From assembly GCA_020845935.1 (NCBI GenBank), contig JADLEV010000019.1:1-50680 (forward strand): a stretch of DNA of 50,680 nt, in the 5' to 3' direction. Each line of letters opens with the position of its first letter. Position 1 is the stretch's first letter. Shown piece after piece: positions 1 through 8,951 of the stretch. Source of the DNA: Gammaproteobacteria bacterium. Its GTDB lineage: Bacteria > Pseudomonadota > Gammaproteobacteria > Ga0077536. The translations under genes and the position numbers were made by a program. The notes under the pieces were generated by a model, which was not told where the DNA came from, made no database searches, and saw only the letters and a list, made by a program, of their open reading frames with translations.

Positions 1-165
1 GAAGCCGACACACAGCGTGACCTGGGTGATGCCGAGTGCCGCGAGCGCATCGAGGTGCCGCTGCAGCAGGGTTCGGTCGCCGAACCGCAGCAGGCTCTTC
101 GGGCCATCATGGCCGGAGCCGCTGAGGCGCTGGCCAATGCCGGCAGCAAGAATCAACGCCCGCAT
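1..165 (-). CDS. Nucleotidyltransferase (NTP_transferase family), N-terminal fragment
   Basis: This 55-codon fragment starts with ATG at 165 and runs off the left edge of the window; it is absent from the ORF track because it has no stop. The N-terminus reads MRALILAAGIGQRL followed by a GPKSLL segment, which is the nucleotide-binding signature of sugar-phosphate or phosphocholine nucleotidyltransferases (the LAAGxGxRL loop and the conserved Pro-Lys). These enzymes activate a phosphorylated head group with CTP, UTP or GTP. It lies 87 bp downstream of hpnN on the same strand, so it may belong to the same transcript. The substrate cannot be told from 55 residues; a lipid head-group role is only suggested by context. 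Confidence 0.7.
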   Translation of the reverse strand, partial: MRALILAAGIGQRLSGSGHDGPKSLLRFGDRTLLQRHLDALAALGITQVTLCVGF

Positions 166-252
166 CGGCGCAGCCTGTGGATCATCATGAACGTGGTGGC
201 AGGTGGTGACAGGCGGCGCATTCTAGCAGCCGCGCGGTTCGTGCTGAATGCA

Positions 253-2877
253 TCACTTGCGGGGATCGCGGCGCAGCGGCAGCACCTGCAACAGGCTCGG
301 CAATACCACCAGCGAGTAGACAATCATGATCGCCAGACCGGCAGCCAGCATCACGCCGAGGCTGCTGGTGCCGAGATGGCGCGACAACGCCAGATTGCCG
401 AAGCCGGCAATCGCGGTCAGACCGTCGAACAGAATCGCGCGCGCCGTGCTGGTCGTCAGCACCAGACCATCGCGTGGCAGGTCGGTGCGGTAGCGATGGA
501 GGATGTGCAGCGAATTATCGACGCCGATCCCGAGCAGCAGCGGCAGCGCGATGATGTTGGCGAAGTTGAACGACTGGCCACAGACGATCATCAGGGCGCA
601 GGCGGTGAGACTGGCGAGGAGCAACGGCCCAAGCGACAACGCCACCTCGCGTAGGTCACGCAGGATGAACCAAAGCAGCAGGGCGATCGTCAGGATCGCG
701 AGCGTGAAGGCCTGCTGGAAGGACCGCACCACCGCCCGTCCGGCTTCGACGATCACGACCGGCGTGTCGGTTGCACGGGAGCCGGCGACGGATCGCACCT
801 CGCTGACGAAGCGCTCGAGCGCGGTGTTGTCGTCGAGGTCTTCCCGCGGGAAGACTTCCAGCCGCATTCGGCCGTCCGGCGTGACCCAACGTTCGCGCAA
901 CGGCTCGGGCAGGTCCTCGCGCGCGAACGATTGCGGTTGCAGCGCATCGCGCAGGCGCGCGATGCGGCCGGGCAGATCGCCCAACAACGCTCGCTCCGTG
1001 CGACTCAGCAGCGTGCCGGTATCCGGTACTTCAAGCCGTGCCAGCAGTCGATCCAGCGTGGCGCCAAGCGCCACCGCTTCGGGCAGACCAGAGCTGTGCT
1101 GCAACGCGGCACGCAAGTTCCGCAACGCCTCGCGTTGCGCCGATGGCGTGGTCGCGGTTGGCTTGCGCGGAGGATCGAGACTGTTACCGAAGGTCAGCGC
1201 GAGGTCGTCGAGCAGCGCGAGCTTGGGCTCCTGATCGGCAGCAACGAACGTGTCGATGTCCTGCACCGAATCGACCGACGGCAGCGCTTCGAGACGCGCC
1301 TTCAGTGCGGCCGCCTCAGCCGAATCGTTGGCGACGATGGCGATGGAGTAGGGCGACCGGTTCGACTGTTCGAGCAGATCGCGAAAGGTCCGCACCGATT
1401 CCGTGGTCGGATCCTGGAGGTGGATCGGATTCTGGTTGAAGCCGGCAAACGGCACCAGCGCGGCGCTGACGATGGCGACGATGGCGGTGAACAGCACCAC
1501 CGGCTGCGCATGGCGCACTGGCCAGTGCGCCATGCGGGTCAGCAGAGTTCCCTGTGCCGCCGGCGCACGCGGCGGAAACGGCAGGTACCAGAGCAGCGCC
1601 GGCAGCAGTGTCATGCTCAGCACGAAACCGATCAACATGCCGGTCCCGGCAATCACGCCGAGTTCGGCCACACCCTGGTACGAGGTCGGCACGAATGAAT
1701 AGAAACCCAGCGCGGTGGCGAGGGCGCACAACAGAATCGAGGAGCCGACATGGCCGGCTGCGCCGACCAGCGCGCGCTGCTTGTCGCCCATGGCCAGCAG
1801 TTCGCGTGCCCGCAGCGCATAGTGAATCGAGAACGCGGAGGCGAGCCCCAGGTACAGTGCGGCGAAGGCGACCGAGATGAGGTTCAAATCGCCGACCGCC
1901 CAGGTCGCGAATGCGGTCGTCAGGATCAGTCCGACCAGCAGATTGAGCTGGGTCGCGATGACCAGCGTCCAGCTGCCGAGGCCGAGCACCAGGCAGATTG
2001 TTATCAGCACGAATGCGAGGATGCTGGCGCGGATCGAACCCTGCGCGACGCTTTGCAGTTCGTCATAACCAAGCGCCGCGCCACCCGTTCGTCGCACCTG
2101 CACCACGCTTGCAAGTTCTGCGGTCAAGGCGGCGACCGCGGCGCGCAGATCCGCCATCTGCGCCGCGCCGGGCAGCATCTCGGAAAAGTCGAGCAGCGGC
2201 CGGGCAACGATCACGCGCCGCAGCTCATCGGCGCTCGCCGGCGTGTCGCTCATCAGCTCCTGCCAGGACAAGGTCGCCGGTCGATCCTCGAGCACTGCAA
2301 GCAGCGTTGCATCGACCCGCGCCAGTGTCGCTGCAAGCGGCAGGCCCTCGTCTTCATCGCTGCGTGCAACCGCCTCACGCAGCAGTTCGGCGAGGCCGTG
2401 CAGCGTCGGATCGGCGGCCAGCTGCCCGAGCATCGGCTGCGCCGTGGCCAACCGATCGCTCAGGCGCGCGAGTTCGTCGCCATCGAGATACAGCAACTGG
2501 TTGGCGTGAAAATGCGGTTCGCTTTGTAGATCGAAGACATCGGCATAAAGATCCGGTCGCGCTTCGAGATGCGCTCGCAGCAGGCTGGCGGCATCGTCAA
2601 CGCGCCCAGGGATCGTGCCGTCCACCACGACGGCGATCGCGTCGATGTATTGCGGAAATGCCTGCTGGTATGCGGAATAGGTCTGCCGCCAGGCGAGCTT
2701 CGGCGACAGCATGTCCGCGGTATCGGTGTTGACGCCGATGTTGCGCGCGACGTAGAGCGCACTGGCGGCGGTCAGGAGCAGCGTGCCGACCAGCAACGGC
2801 AAGGCGTGGCGCAGTGATATCGCGACCACCCGCTCCAGGGCCCGCTCGACCCGTGCTTCGATCGACGCGAAGCTCAT
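253..2877 (-). CDS. hpnN: Hopanoid-associated RND (MMPL-type) transporter HpnN
   Basis: The product is about 874 residues when started at the ATG (MSFASIEARV) that overlaps the hpnG stop by ATGA; the track's 1096-residue version adds an out-of-frame read of hpnG. The architecture is RND/MMPL: one membrane segment near residue 25, a long periplasmic domain, a five-to-six-helix block in the middle (LITICLVLGLGSW onwards), a second periplasmic domain and a second helix block near the C-terminus with the GIGVDNSLHILHRYR stretch typical of the family. HpnN moves hopanoids from the inner to the outer membrane in known producers. Its place directly after hpnG in a hopanoid cluster supports HpnN over a generic MMPL exporter. 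Confidence 0.85.
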   Translation of the reverse strand: MSFASIEARVERALERVVAISLRHALPLLVGTLLLTAASALYVARNIGVNTDTADMLSPKLAWRQTYSAYQQAFPQYIDAIAVVVDGTIPGRVDDAASLLRAHLEARPDLYADVFDLQSEPHFHANQLLYLDGDELARLSDRLATAQPMLGQLAADPTLHGLAELLREAVARSDEDEGLPLAATLARVDATLLAVLEDRPATLSWQELMSDTPASADELRRVIVARPLLDFSEMLPGAAQMADLRAAVAALTAELASVVQVRRTGGAALGYDELQSVAQGSIRASILAFVLITICLVLGLGSWTLVIATQLNLLVGLILTTAFATWAVGDLNLISVAFAALYLGLASAFSIHYALRARELLAMGDKQRALVGAAGHVGSSILLCALATALGFYSFVPTSYQGVAELGVIAGTGMLIGFVLSMTLLPALLWYLPFPPRAPAAQGTLLTRMAHWPVRHAQPVVLFTAIVAIVSAALVPFAGFNQNPIHLQDPTTESVRTFRDLLEQSNRSPYSIAIVANDSAEAAALKARLEALPSVDSVQDIDTFVAADQEPKLALLDDLALTFGNSLDPPRKPTATTPSAQREALRNLRAALQHSSGLPEAVALGATLDRLLARLEVPDTGTLLSRTERALLGDLPGRIARLRDALQPQSFAREDLPEPLRERWVTPDGRMRLEVFPREDLDDNTALERFVSEVRSVAGSRATDTPVVIVEAGRAVVRSFQQAFTLAILTIALLLWFILRDLREVALSLGPLLLASLTACALMIVCGQSFNFANIIALPLLLGIGVDNSLHILHRYRTDLPRDGLVLTTSTARAILFDGLTAIAGFGNLALSRHLGTSSLGVMLAAGLAIMIVYSLVVLPSLLQVLPLRRDPRK

Positions 2878-3548
2878 GCGACGCGAAGCAGCGAAGCCGC
2901 GGCGCGCAGCGTGGCGAGCGCGGCACGAAAGTGGCTGCGCAGGCGCCACAGCGCTGGCAGGGCGTGTGGCGCCGCGAGCAGGGCGAGCGCCAACCGTCCG
3001 GTGCGCAGCGCGCCGGTTTCGTCCAGCGCGACCTGGGCCGGTCGCGGTAAGGTGAACGAGGCCGGATCGAGCACGGCGCGGACGGCGAGGAACGGCAGGC
3101 CATGCGCCACGGCAACCGTGGCGATCGCGGCACTTTCCATATCGACGGCACACGCATTGGTCGAATCGGCCAGCGCGGTTTTCGCCGCCGCCGTGGCGAC
3201 GATCTGGCGCCTGCTGCACAGTGAACCGGTGACGACCTGCTGGGCGCTCAGGCGTGTCAGCGCCGCGGCATGCCAGGCCGCGTCGATCGGCAGGGAGACC
3301 CCGTCGTCGGCGATGAGCCGCGACGGCAGCAGCAGGGTTCCCGGGGCAAGCGTGGGATCGAGGCCGCCGGCGGTGCCAAACGACAGCAATGCGCTGACTT
3401 GTTGTTGCGCCAGAGCTTCCGCAGCGACGGCGGCGCGTGCCGCGCCGATACCTGATTGCACCACCAGAGCGCTGTCGCCGCGTGCCGAGTGCCACGCGTC
3501 GGCCTCGGCGGCAAGGGCCGCGACCACCCCGATGCGGGACCAATTCAT
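2874..3548 (-). CDS. hpnG: Hopanoid-associated nucleosidase/phosphorylase HpnG
   Basis: A 224-residue member of the phosphorylase/MTA-SAH nucleosidase fold. Visible signatures are the N-terminal VVAALAAEADAW strand-loop, the SFGTAGGLDP glycine-rich loop and the VDMESAAIA motif that holds the ribose in this superfamily. HpnG removes adenine from adenosylhopane, the step after HpnH adds the adenosyl group of SAM, giving ribosylhopane for extended C35 hopanoids. It begins one base after the stop of the squalene-synthase-like gene and its stop overlaps the hpnN start, so the three genes form a coupled operon. A plain MTA/SAH nucleosidase is the alternative but the neighbours argue against it. Confidence 0.82.
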   Translation of the reverse strand: MNWSRIGVVAALAAEADAWHSARGDSALVVQSGIGAARAAVAAEALAQQQVSALLSFGTAGGLDPTLAPGTLLLPSRLIADDGVSLPIDAAWHAAALTRLSAQQVVTGSLCSRRQIVATAAAKTALADSTNACAVDMESAAIATVAVAHGLPFLAVRAVLDPASFTLPRPAQVALDETGALRTGRLALALLAAPHALPALWRLRSHFRAALATLRAAASLLRVA

Positions 3549-3549
3549 G

Positions 3550-4605
3550 TCAGAGGGGGGGCGGGGCGATGGCTGTCACGACGCTGCTTGGCAGACCACG
3601 CGACATCGCGGCAAACAGTGCCCGCAACACAGGATCGTGGCGTACCGCGAGGTTGGTGGCGAGCACCGTGCCGCGCACGGCGCGACGCGAGATCTTCACC
3701 TGATCGCCGCTGGCATAGTTCGGCCGCGCATTGAGTTTGCGCAGCGTCAGCACCGCCATGCCAAGTGCCCACAGGCAGAATCGGCGGATGCCTGCCTCCC
3801 GTGCCGGGATCAACAGCGTATAGCGCAGGGCGTTGGCAAGATGTCCATGAGCGATGCCGATCAGCTGACGCATCGCGGTTTCGAAACCGGGCGGATTGCG
3901 GCCGGGAACAAGGTCTCGCAGTTCGACGCCATACCGCAGGAACAGATCGCGCGGCAGCCAGCAGGCGCCGCGTGCCTGGTCGGCCCAGATGTCCTTGAGA
4001 ATGTTGGTCATCTGCAAGCCTTGCCCAAAGGAAATGGCCAGCGGCAGCAACGTCGCCCGCCGGGCACCGATGTCCGGCGCGTGCAGACAGAACAATTCGG
4101 TCAGCATCTCGCCGACGACACCGGCGACGAAGTAACAGTACCGATCCATCGCCGCCTGGTCGGCAACGCCCTCCCGGCTGCCGGTGCGCTGATAGTGGAT
4201 CATGCCGCGCGCCATGATCGCGACACAGCGCGTCAGCGCCTCCCGCTGCGCCACCGGCAACGAATGCGTGATGCGCAGCACGGCGGCGGTGTGAGCAATC
4301 AGGTCATGTTCCGCCGCGGTGGCGTTGGGCGACAGCACCGCAAGCAGGTCGTGGCCGAAGCTTGCGGCATCTTCGAGGCCGTTGACCACACGGACGAAAC
4401 GCGTCGCATGACGCTCCTTGTCATCCAGCGCCAGCCGCGCGTCGTCTTCGATCGTGTCCGCGATGCGGCACAGCAGATAGGCATTGCCGACGGCACGCGC
4501 CAGCGGGGGCGGCAGCTGCGGTATCGTCAACGCGAACGTGCGCGACACACCTTGCAGAATCTCGGTCTGATAGCCTTCGTCGTCTCGGCAGGGCGCAATC
4601 GTCAT
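3550..4605 (-). CDS. Squalene synthase-like (farnesyl-diphosphate farnesyltransferase) enzyme
   Basis: A 351-residue trans-isoprenyl diphosphate synthase expected to join two farnesyl diphosphates head to head toward squalene, the precursor of hopanoids. The first Asp-rich motif is DTIEDD (about residue 50), followed by a YCYFVAGVVG segment close to the YCHYVAGLVG of eukaryotic-type squalene synthases, and the second acidic site sits in QMTNILKDIWAD. The length (351 versus about 280 for HpnC or HpnD) and these motifs suggest the one-enzyme squalene synthase route rather than HpnCDE. It is first in the minus-strand hopanoid operon, divergent from metK. Whether it makes squalene, presqualene diphosphate or another C30 product needs assay; family membership is clear. 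Confidence 0.78.
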   Translation of the reverse strand: MTIAPCRDDEGYQTEILQGVSRTFALTIPQLPPPLARAVGNAYLLCRIADTIEDDARLALDDKERHATRFVRVVNGLEDAASFGHDLLAVLSPNATAAEHDLIAHTAAVLRITHSLPVAQREALTRCVAIMARGMIHYQRTGSREGVADQAAMDRYCYFVAGVVGEMLTELFCLHAPDIGARRATLLPLAISFGQGLQMTNILKDIWADQARGACWLPRDLFLRYGVELRDLVPGRNPPGFETAMRQLIGIAHGHLANALRYTLLIPAREAGIRRFCLWALGMAVLTLRKLNARPNYASGDQVKISRRAVRGTVLATNLAVRHDPVLRALFAAMSRGLPSSVVTAIAPPPL

Positions 4606-4684
4606 GATCGCCGATCTTAACCCGGAGGAGTGGTCGCCGCGCCCCGCGGCGCCGGCGCGGCGGGTCGCCCGGCCTGGGTCGAAC

Positions 4685-4693
4685 TGCTAACAT
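4685..4693 (+). promoter_or_regulatory. Possible extended -10 promoter of metK
   Basis: The sequence TGCTAACAT fits an extended -10 element (TGn followed by TAACAT). No clear -35 box lies upstream in this very GC-rich stretch. Transcription from here would start near 4700 and give a leader of roughly 118 nt that contains all the hairpins described upstream of metK. This is pattern recognition only. Confidence 0.3.
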
Positions 4694-4705
4694 ACGCGCC
4701 CGCAT

Positions 4706-4786
4706 GGCAGGACGGACGGCACTGCCCCACGGGCGTTCGCCCGATGAGGATCGTCTCTGACGGACCTTGGCGATGCCTCGGTTTTC
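4706..4786 (+). promoter_or_regulatory. Structured leader with terminator-like hairpin upstream of metK
   Basis: Several inverted repeats follow one another. GGCAG pairs with CTGCC (4706-4726) and CGGGC with GCCCG around a GTTC loop (4730-4743). A longer stem then pairs CCGA, GG and ATCG (4741-4753) with CGAT, CC and TCGG (4771-4781), with a TGA bulge on one arm and a single G on the other. This last stem is followed at once by TTTT (4782-4785), as in an intrinsic terminator. An alternative small stem CGTC/GACG (4752-4762) competes with it. The arrangement resembles an attenuator or riboswitch expression platform, about 32 nt before the metK start. I do not recognise a known SAM or SAH riboswitch consensus in it. 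Confidence 0.42.
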
Positions 4787-4817
4787 ATTGGATAGTAAAG
4801 AACTTGGGATTGGATTG

Positions 4818-5978
<1,161 letters not shown>

Positions 5979-5989
5979 CACATGCGCCG

Positions 5990-6005
5990 CCGGGCCCGCG
6001 CCCGG
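5990..6005 (+). other. GC hairpin between metK and ahcY
   Basis: CCGGGC and GCCCGG form a perfect 6-bp stem around a CCGC loop in the 58-bp metK-ahcY gap. No U-run follows, so it is not a standard terminator. It could stabilise or process the joint transcript, but no function can be assigned. Confidence 0.35.
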
Positions 6006-6036
6006 TGCTTGTCCGTAACCTGAGGAGTCGTCCGAT

Positions 6037-7464
6037 ATGCCAGAATCCACCGCGGTACGCACCGCAGCCCCTGCCGATTACGTCGTCGCCGATATCGGTC
6101 TGGCAGCGTTCGGCCGGCGCGAGATCACGCTCGCTGAACACGAAATGCCAGGCTTGATGGCGACCCGCGAGGCCTATGCCGCCAGTCAGCCGCTGCGTGG
6201 CGCGCGCATCAGTGGCTCGTTGCACATGACCATTCAGACCGCGGTGCTGATCGAGACGCTGCGTGCGCTCGGCGCCGAAGTGCGCTGGGCCAGCTGCAAC
6301 ATCTTTTCGACGCAGGATCATGCCGCCGCGGCGATCGCGGCAGCAGGTGTTCCGGTCTTTGCCTACAAGGGGGAGACGCTCGAAGAGTATTGGGAATACA
6401 CCGATCGGCTGCTCGATTGGGGCAATGGTCGCGGGCCGAACATGATTCTCGACGACGGCGGTGACGCGACCATGCTCGTTCACGTCGGCTATCAAGCCGA
6501 GCAGGATCCCTCGGTCCTGGATCGCCCCGCGGAGAGCGATGAGCAACGCATCTTCTTCGCCCAGGTCAGGAAATCGCTGGCCCGTGATCCGCATCGCTTC
6601 CAGCGCATGCTGAAGGAGATCCGCGGTGTCACCGAGGAGACTACGACCGGCGTGCATCGGTTGTATCGGATGCACGAACGCGGCGAGCTGCTGTTCCCGG
6701 CGATCAACGTCAACGACTCCGTGACCAAGTCGAAGTTCGACAACCTCTATGGCTGCCGGCATTCGCTGGTGGACGGCATCATGCGCGCCACCGACGTGAT
6801 GCTGTCCGGCAAGGTTGCGGTCGTCGCTGGTTACGGTGACGTCGGCAAGGGTTGCGCCCAGTCGCTGCGTGGACAGGGCGCGCGCGTCCTCATCACCGAG
6901 ATTGATCCGATCTGTGCGCTGCAGGCAGCGATGGAAGGATATCAGGTGATGACGATGGAACAGGCCTGCACCATCGGTGACGTCTTCGTGACCACCACCG
7001 GCTGCTGCGATGTGATTCGCATCGAACACATGCAGCGGATGAAAGACCTCGCCATCGTCTGCAACATCGGCCACTTCGACAACGAAATCCAGGTGGCTCC
7101 GCTGCGCCAGTACCGCTGGGACAACATCAAGCCGCAAGTCGATCAGATCACATTCCCCGATGGCCACCGCATCCTGCTGCTTGCCGAGGGCCGGTTGATC
7201 AATCTTGGCTGCGCGACCGGTCATCCGAGCTTCGTCATGTCGAACAGCTTCACCAACCAGACCGAAGCGCAAATCGAACTGTTCAATCATCCGGAGCGCT
7301 ATCCGGTCGGCGTCTACACGCTGCCGAAGCTGCTGGACGAGAAGGTGGCCCGGTTGCACCTCGCCAAGCTCGGCGTCGAACTCGAGGTGTTGAGCAAGCA
7401 GCAAGCGAGTTATCTCGGCATTGCGGTCACGGGACCGTACAAACCGGAACACTATCGTTACTGA
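6037..7464 (+). CDS. ahcY: Adenosylhomocysteinase AhcY
   Basis: A 475-residue S-adenosylhomocysteine hydrolase, which reversibly splits SAH into adenosine and homocysteine and so relieves product inhibition of methyltransferases. The [17 protein letters not shown] segment near residue 60, the NAD-binding GYGDVGKG loop near residue 265 and the C-terminal KPEHYRY are family hallmarks. The length matches the longer proteobacterial form, which carries an insertion relative to the roughly 430-residue animal enzyme. It lies 58 bp after metK, and folD begins 44 bp after it, making an activated-methyl-cycle group. The start ATG follows a GAGGAG ribosome binding site. Confidence 0.97.
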   Translation: MPESTAVRTAAPADYVVADIGLAAFGRREITLAEHEMPGLMATREAYAASQPLRGARISGSLHMTIQTAVLIETLRALGAEVRWASCNIFSTQDHAAAAIAAAGVPVFAYKGETLEEYWEYTDRLLDWGNGRGPNMILDDGGDATMLVHVGYQAEQDPSVLDRPAESDEQRIFFAQVRKSLARDPHRFQRMLKEIRGVTEETTTGVHRLYRMHERGELLFPAINVNDSVTKSKFDNLYGCRHSLVDGIMRATDVMLSGKVAVVAGYGDVGKGCAQSLRGQGARVLITEIDPICALQAAMEGYQVMTMEQACTIGDVFVTTTGCCDVIRIEHMQRMKDLAIVCNIGHFDNEIQVAPLRQYRWDNIKPQVDQITFPDGHRILLLAEGRLINLGCATGHPSFVMSNSFTNQTEAQIELFNHPERYPVGVYTLPKLLDEKVARLHLAKLGVELEVLSKQQASYLGIAVTGPYKPEHYRY

Positions 7465-7508
7465 CCTGGCGCCACGACGCGCGAGTCCATCACAACCTGG
7501 GACGACAC

Positions 7509-8375
7509 ATGAGCAATATCATCGACGGCAAGAAGAAAGCGGAACAAGTGCGGGCGGATATCGCACGCGAAGTGGCGGCATTGCTCGCCGCGGGCAAACC
7601 GAGGCCTGGGCTCGCGGTCGTGCTGGTGGGAGAAGATCCGGCCAGTCAGGTCTATGTCCGCAACAAGGTCAGGCAGTCGGAAGAGGTCGGTTTCCATTCA
7701 ATCGAGCACCGCCTGCCGGCGGATGCCTCGCAGCAGCAAGTGCTGGAACTGGTACAGCATTTGAACCGCGATCCCGCGGTCAACGGCATATTGGTGCAGT
7801 TGCCGCTGCCGAAGCACATCGATCAGGCACCGATCATCGAGGCGATCCATCCGGCCAAGGACGTCGATGGTCTGACCACGGTGAACGCCGGGTTGCTGAC
7901 CAATGGCCAACAGGGCCTGGTGCCGTGCACGCCGCTCGGCTGCATCCTGCTGCTGCGCGACGTCGTGCCCAGCTTCGCTGGATTGAACGCAGTCGTGCTC
8001 GGCCGCTCGATCCTGGTTGGCAAACCGGTCGCGAGTCTGTTGCTCGCGGAGAATTGCACCGTGACGATTGCCCATTCGCGGACGAGAGAACTGGCCGAAG
8101 TCTGCCGCGCGGCGGACATCCTGGTCGCCGCGGTGGGTCGGCCGAAAATGGTTCAGGGCGATTGGGTCAAGCCTGGCGCCATCGTGATCGACGTCGGCAT
8201 CAATCGCGTGCAGGACGGCGACAAGTCCCGCCTCGTCGGCGACGTCGATTTTGAAGCCGCGGCCAAGGTCGCGGGCGCCATCACGCCGGTACCCGGCGGA
8301 GTCGGACCGATGACCATCGCCTGTCTGCTGGCGAACACGCTGACTGCGGCGAAACGGCAGTTCGGCGGCAACTGA
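7509..8375 (+). CDS. folD: Bifunctional methylenetetrahydrofolate dehydrogenase/cyclohydrolase FolD
   Basis: A 288-residue cytoplasmic enzyme that interconverts 5,10-methylene-, 5,10-methenyl- and 10-formyl-tetrahydrofolate with NADP. The YVRNKV segment holds the catalytic Lys, VQLPLPKH is the substrate loop, GRSILVGKP starts the Rossmann NADP site and PGGVGPMT is the C-terminal signature. The length is that of E. coli FolD (288). It follows ahcY and precedes the ACT gene by only 5 bp, so transcription of the whole set may be joint, placing folate one-carbon supply next to SAM recycling. Confidence 0.97.
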   Translation: MSNIIDGKKKAEQVRADIAREVAALLAAGKPRPGLAVVLVGEDPASQVYVRNKVRQSEEVGFHSIEHRLPADASQQQVLELVQHLNRDPAVNGILVQLPLPKHIDQAPIIEAIHPAKDVDGLTTVNAGLLTNGQQGLVPCTPLGCILLLRDVVPSFAGLNAVVLGRSILVGKPVASLLLAENCTVTIAHSRTRELAEVCRAADILVAAVGRPKMVQGDWVKPGAIVIDVGINRVQDGDKSRLVGDVDFEAAAKVAGAITPVPGGVGPMTIACLLANTLTAAKRQFGGN

Positions 8376-8380
8376 CACCG

Positions 8381-8932
8381 GTGGACAAGCTGGTCATCGC
8401 GGTGCTCGGCCGGGATCGTCCTGGGATTCTGGCCGCGGCGTCGCGGGTACTGGTCGAGCAGAACTGCAACATCGAGGACGTCAGCCAGACCATTCTGCAA
8501 GCGCTGTTCGGTGCCTTGTTCGTTGTCTCCGTGGCGGACGGGACCGACCCCGAGGAACTGCGCGCCCGGCTGCTCTCGGGTGTGCGTGACTTCAACCTCG
8601 AGGTCTATGTTTCTCCCTATTCCGGCGGCGGGCAGGCAAATGCAATCGCTGGATTGCCGTACGTGGTCACGGCACTCGGGCCGGATCGGCATGGTCTGGT
8701 CGCGGCAATCGCGGCGGTGCTCGCGGGCGGCGCAATCAACATCACCAATCTGAAGGCCGTGTTCAAGGGCGGCGACGATCCGCGCGACAACATCATGATC
8801 TTTGAAGTGGATGTGCCGGCCGGCAGCGACTTGCGGGTGCTGCGGGCACGCCTGCAGGAGGTCGCGCACAGCCTGCATCTCGAAATCAACCTGCAGCATC
8901 GTGCCATTTTCGAACGGATGAACCGGATATGA
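8381..8932 (+). CDS. Double-ACT-domain protein (GcvR-like)
   Basis: A 183-residue protein with a GTG start, composed of two ACT domains (about residues 4-75 and 92-170). Each opens with the typical small-ligand turn: VLGRDRPGILAAAS in the first and ALGPDRHGLVAAIA in the second. Such domains bind amino acids; GcvR, a double-ACT repressor partner, responds to glycine. There is no DNA-binding or catalytic domain. A single-ACT protein (UPF0237) is commonly encoded beside UPF0210 genes, as here, so the two probably act together. The ligand is unknown; a glycine or one-carbon link is suggested only by folD upstream. Confidence 0.8.
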   Translation: MDKLVIAVLGRDRPGILAAASRVLVEQNCNIEDVSQTILQALFGALFVVSVADGTDPEELRARLLSGVRDFNLEVYVSPYSGGGQANAIAGLPYVVTALGPDRHGLVAAIAAVLAGGAINITNLKAVFKGGDDPRDNIMIFEVDVPAGSDLRVLRARLQEVAHSLHLEINLQHRAIFERMNRI

Positions 8933-8951
8933 ATCGCTACGGACAGAGGCC

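Noticed and set aside
2911-4620. 569-aa plus-strand ORF across hpnG and the squalene-synthase-like gene
   Set aside because: It runs antisense to two recognised genes and shows only composition-driven repeats.
4606-4817. SAM or SAH riboswitch upstream of metK
   Set aside because: I looked for the SAH (CCGAGG...GCUGC) and SAM consensus elements and found none, so only an unnamed structured leader is reported.
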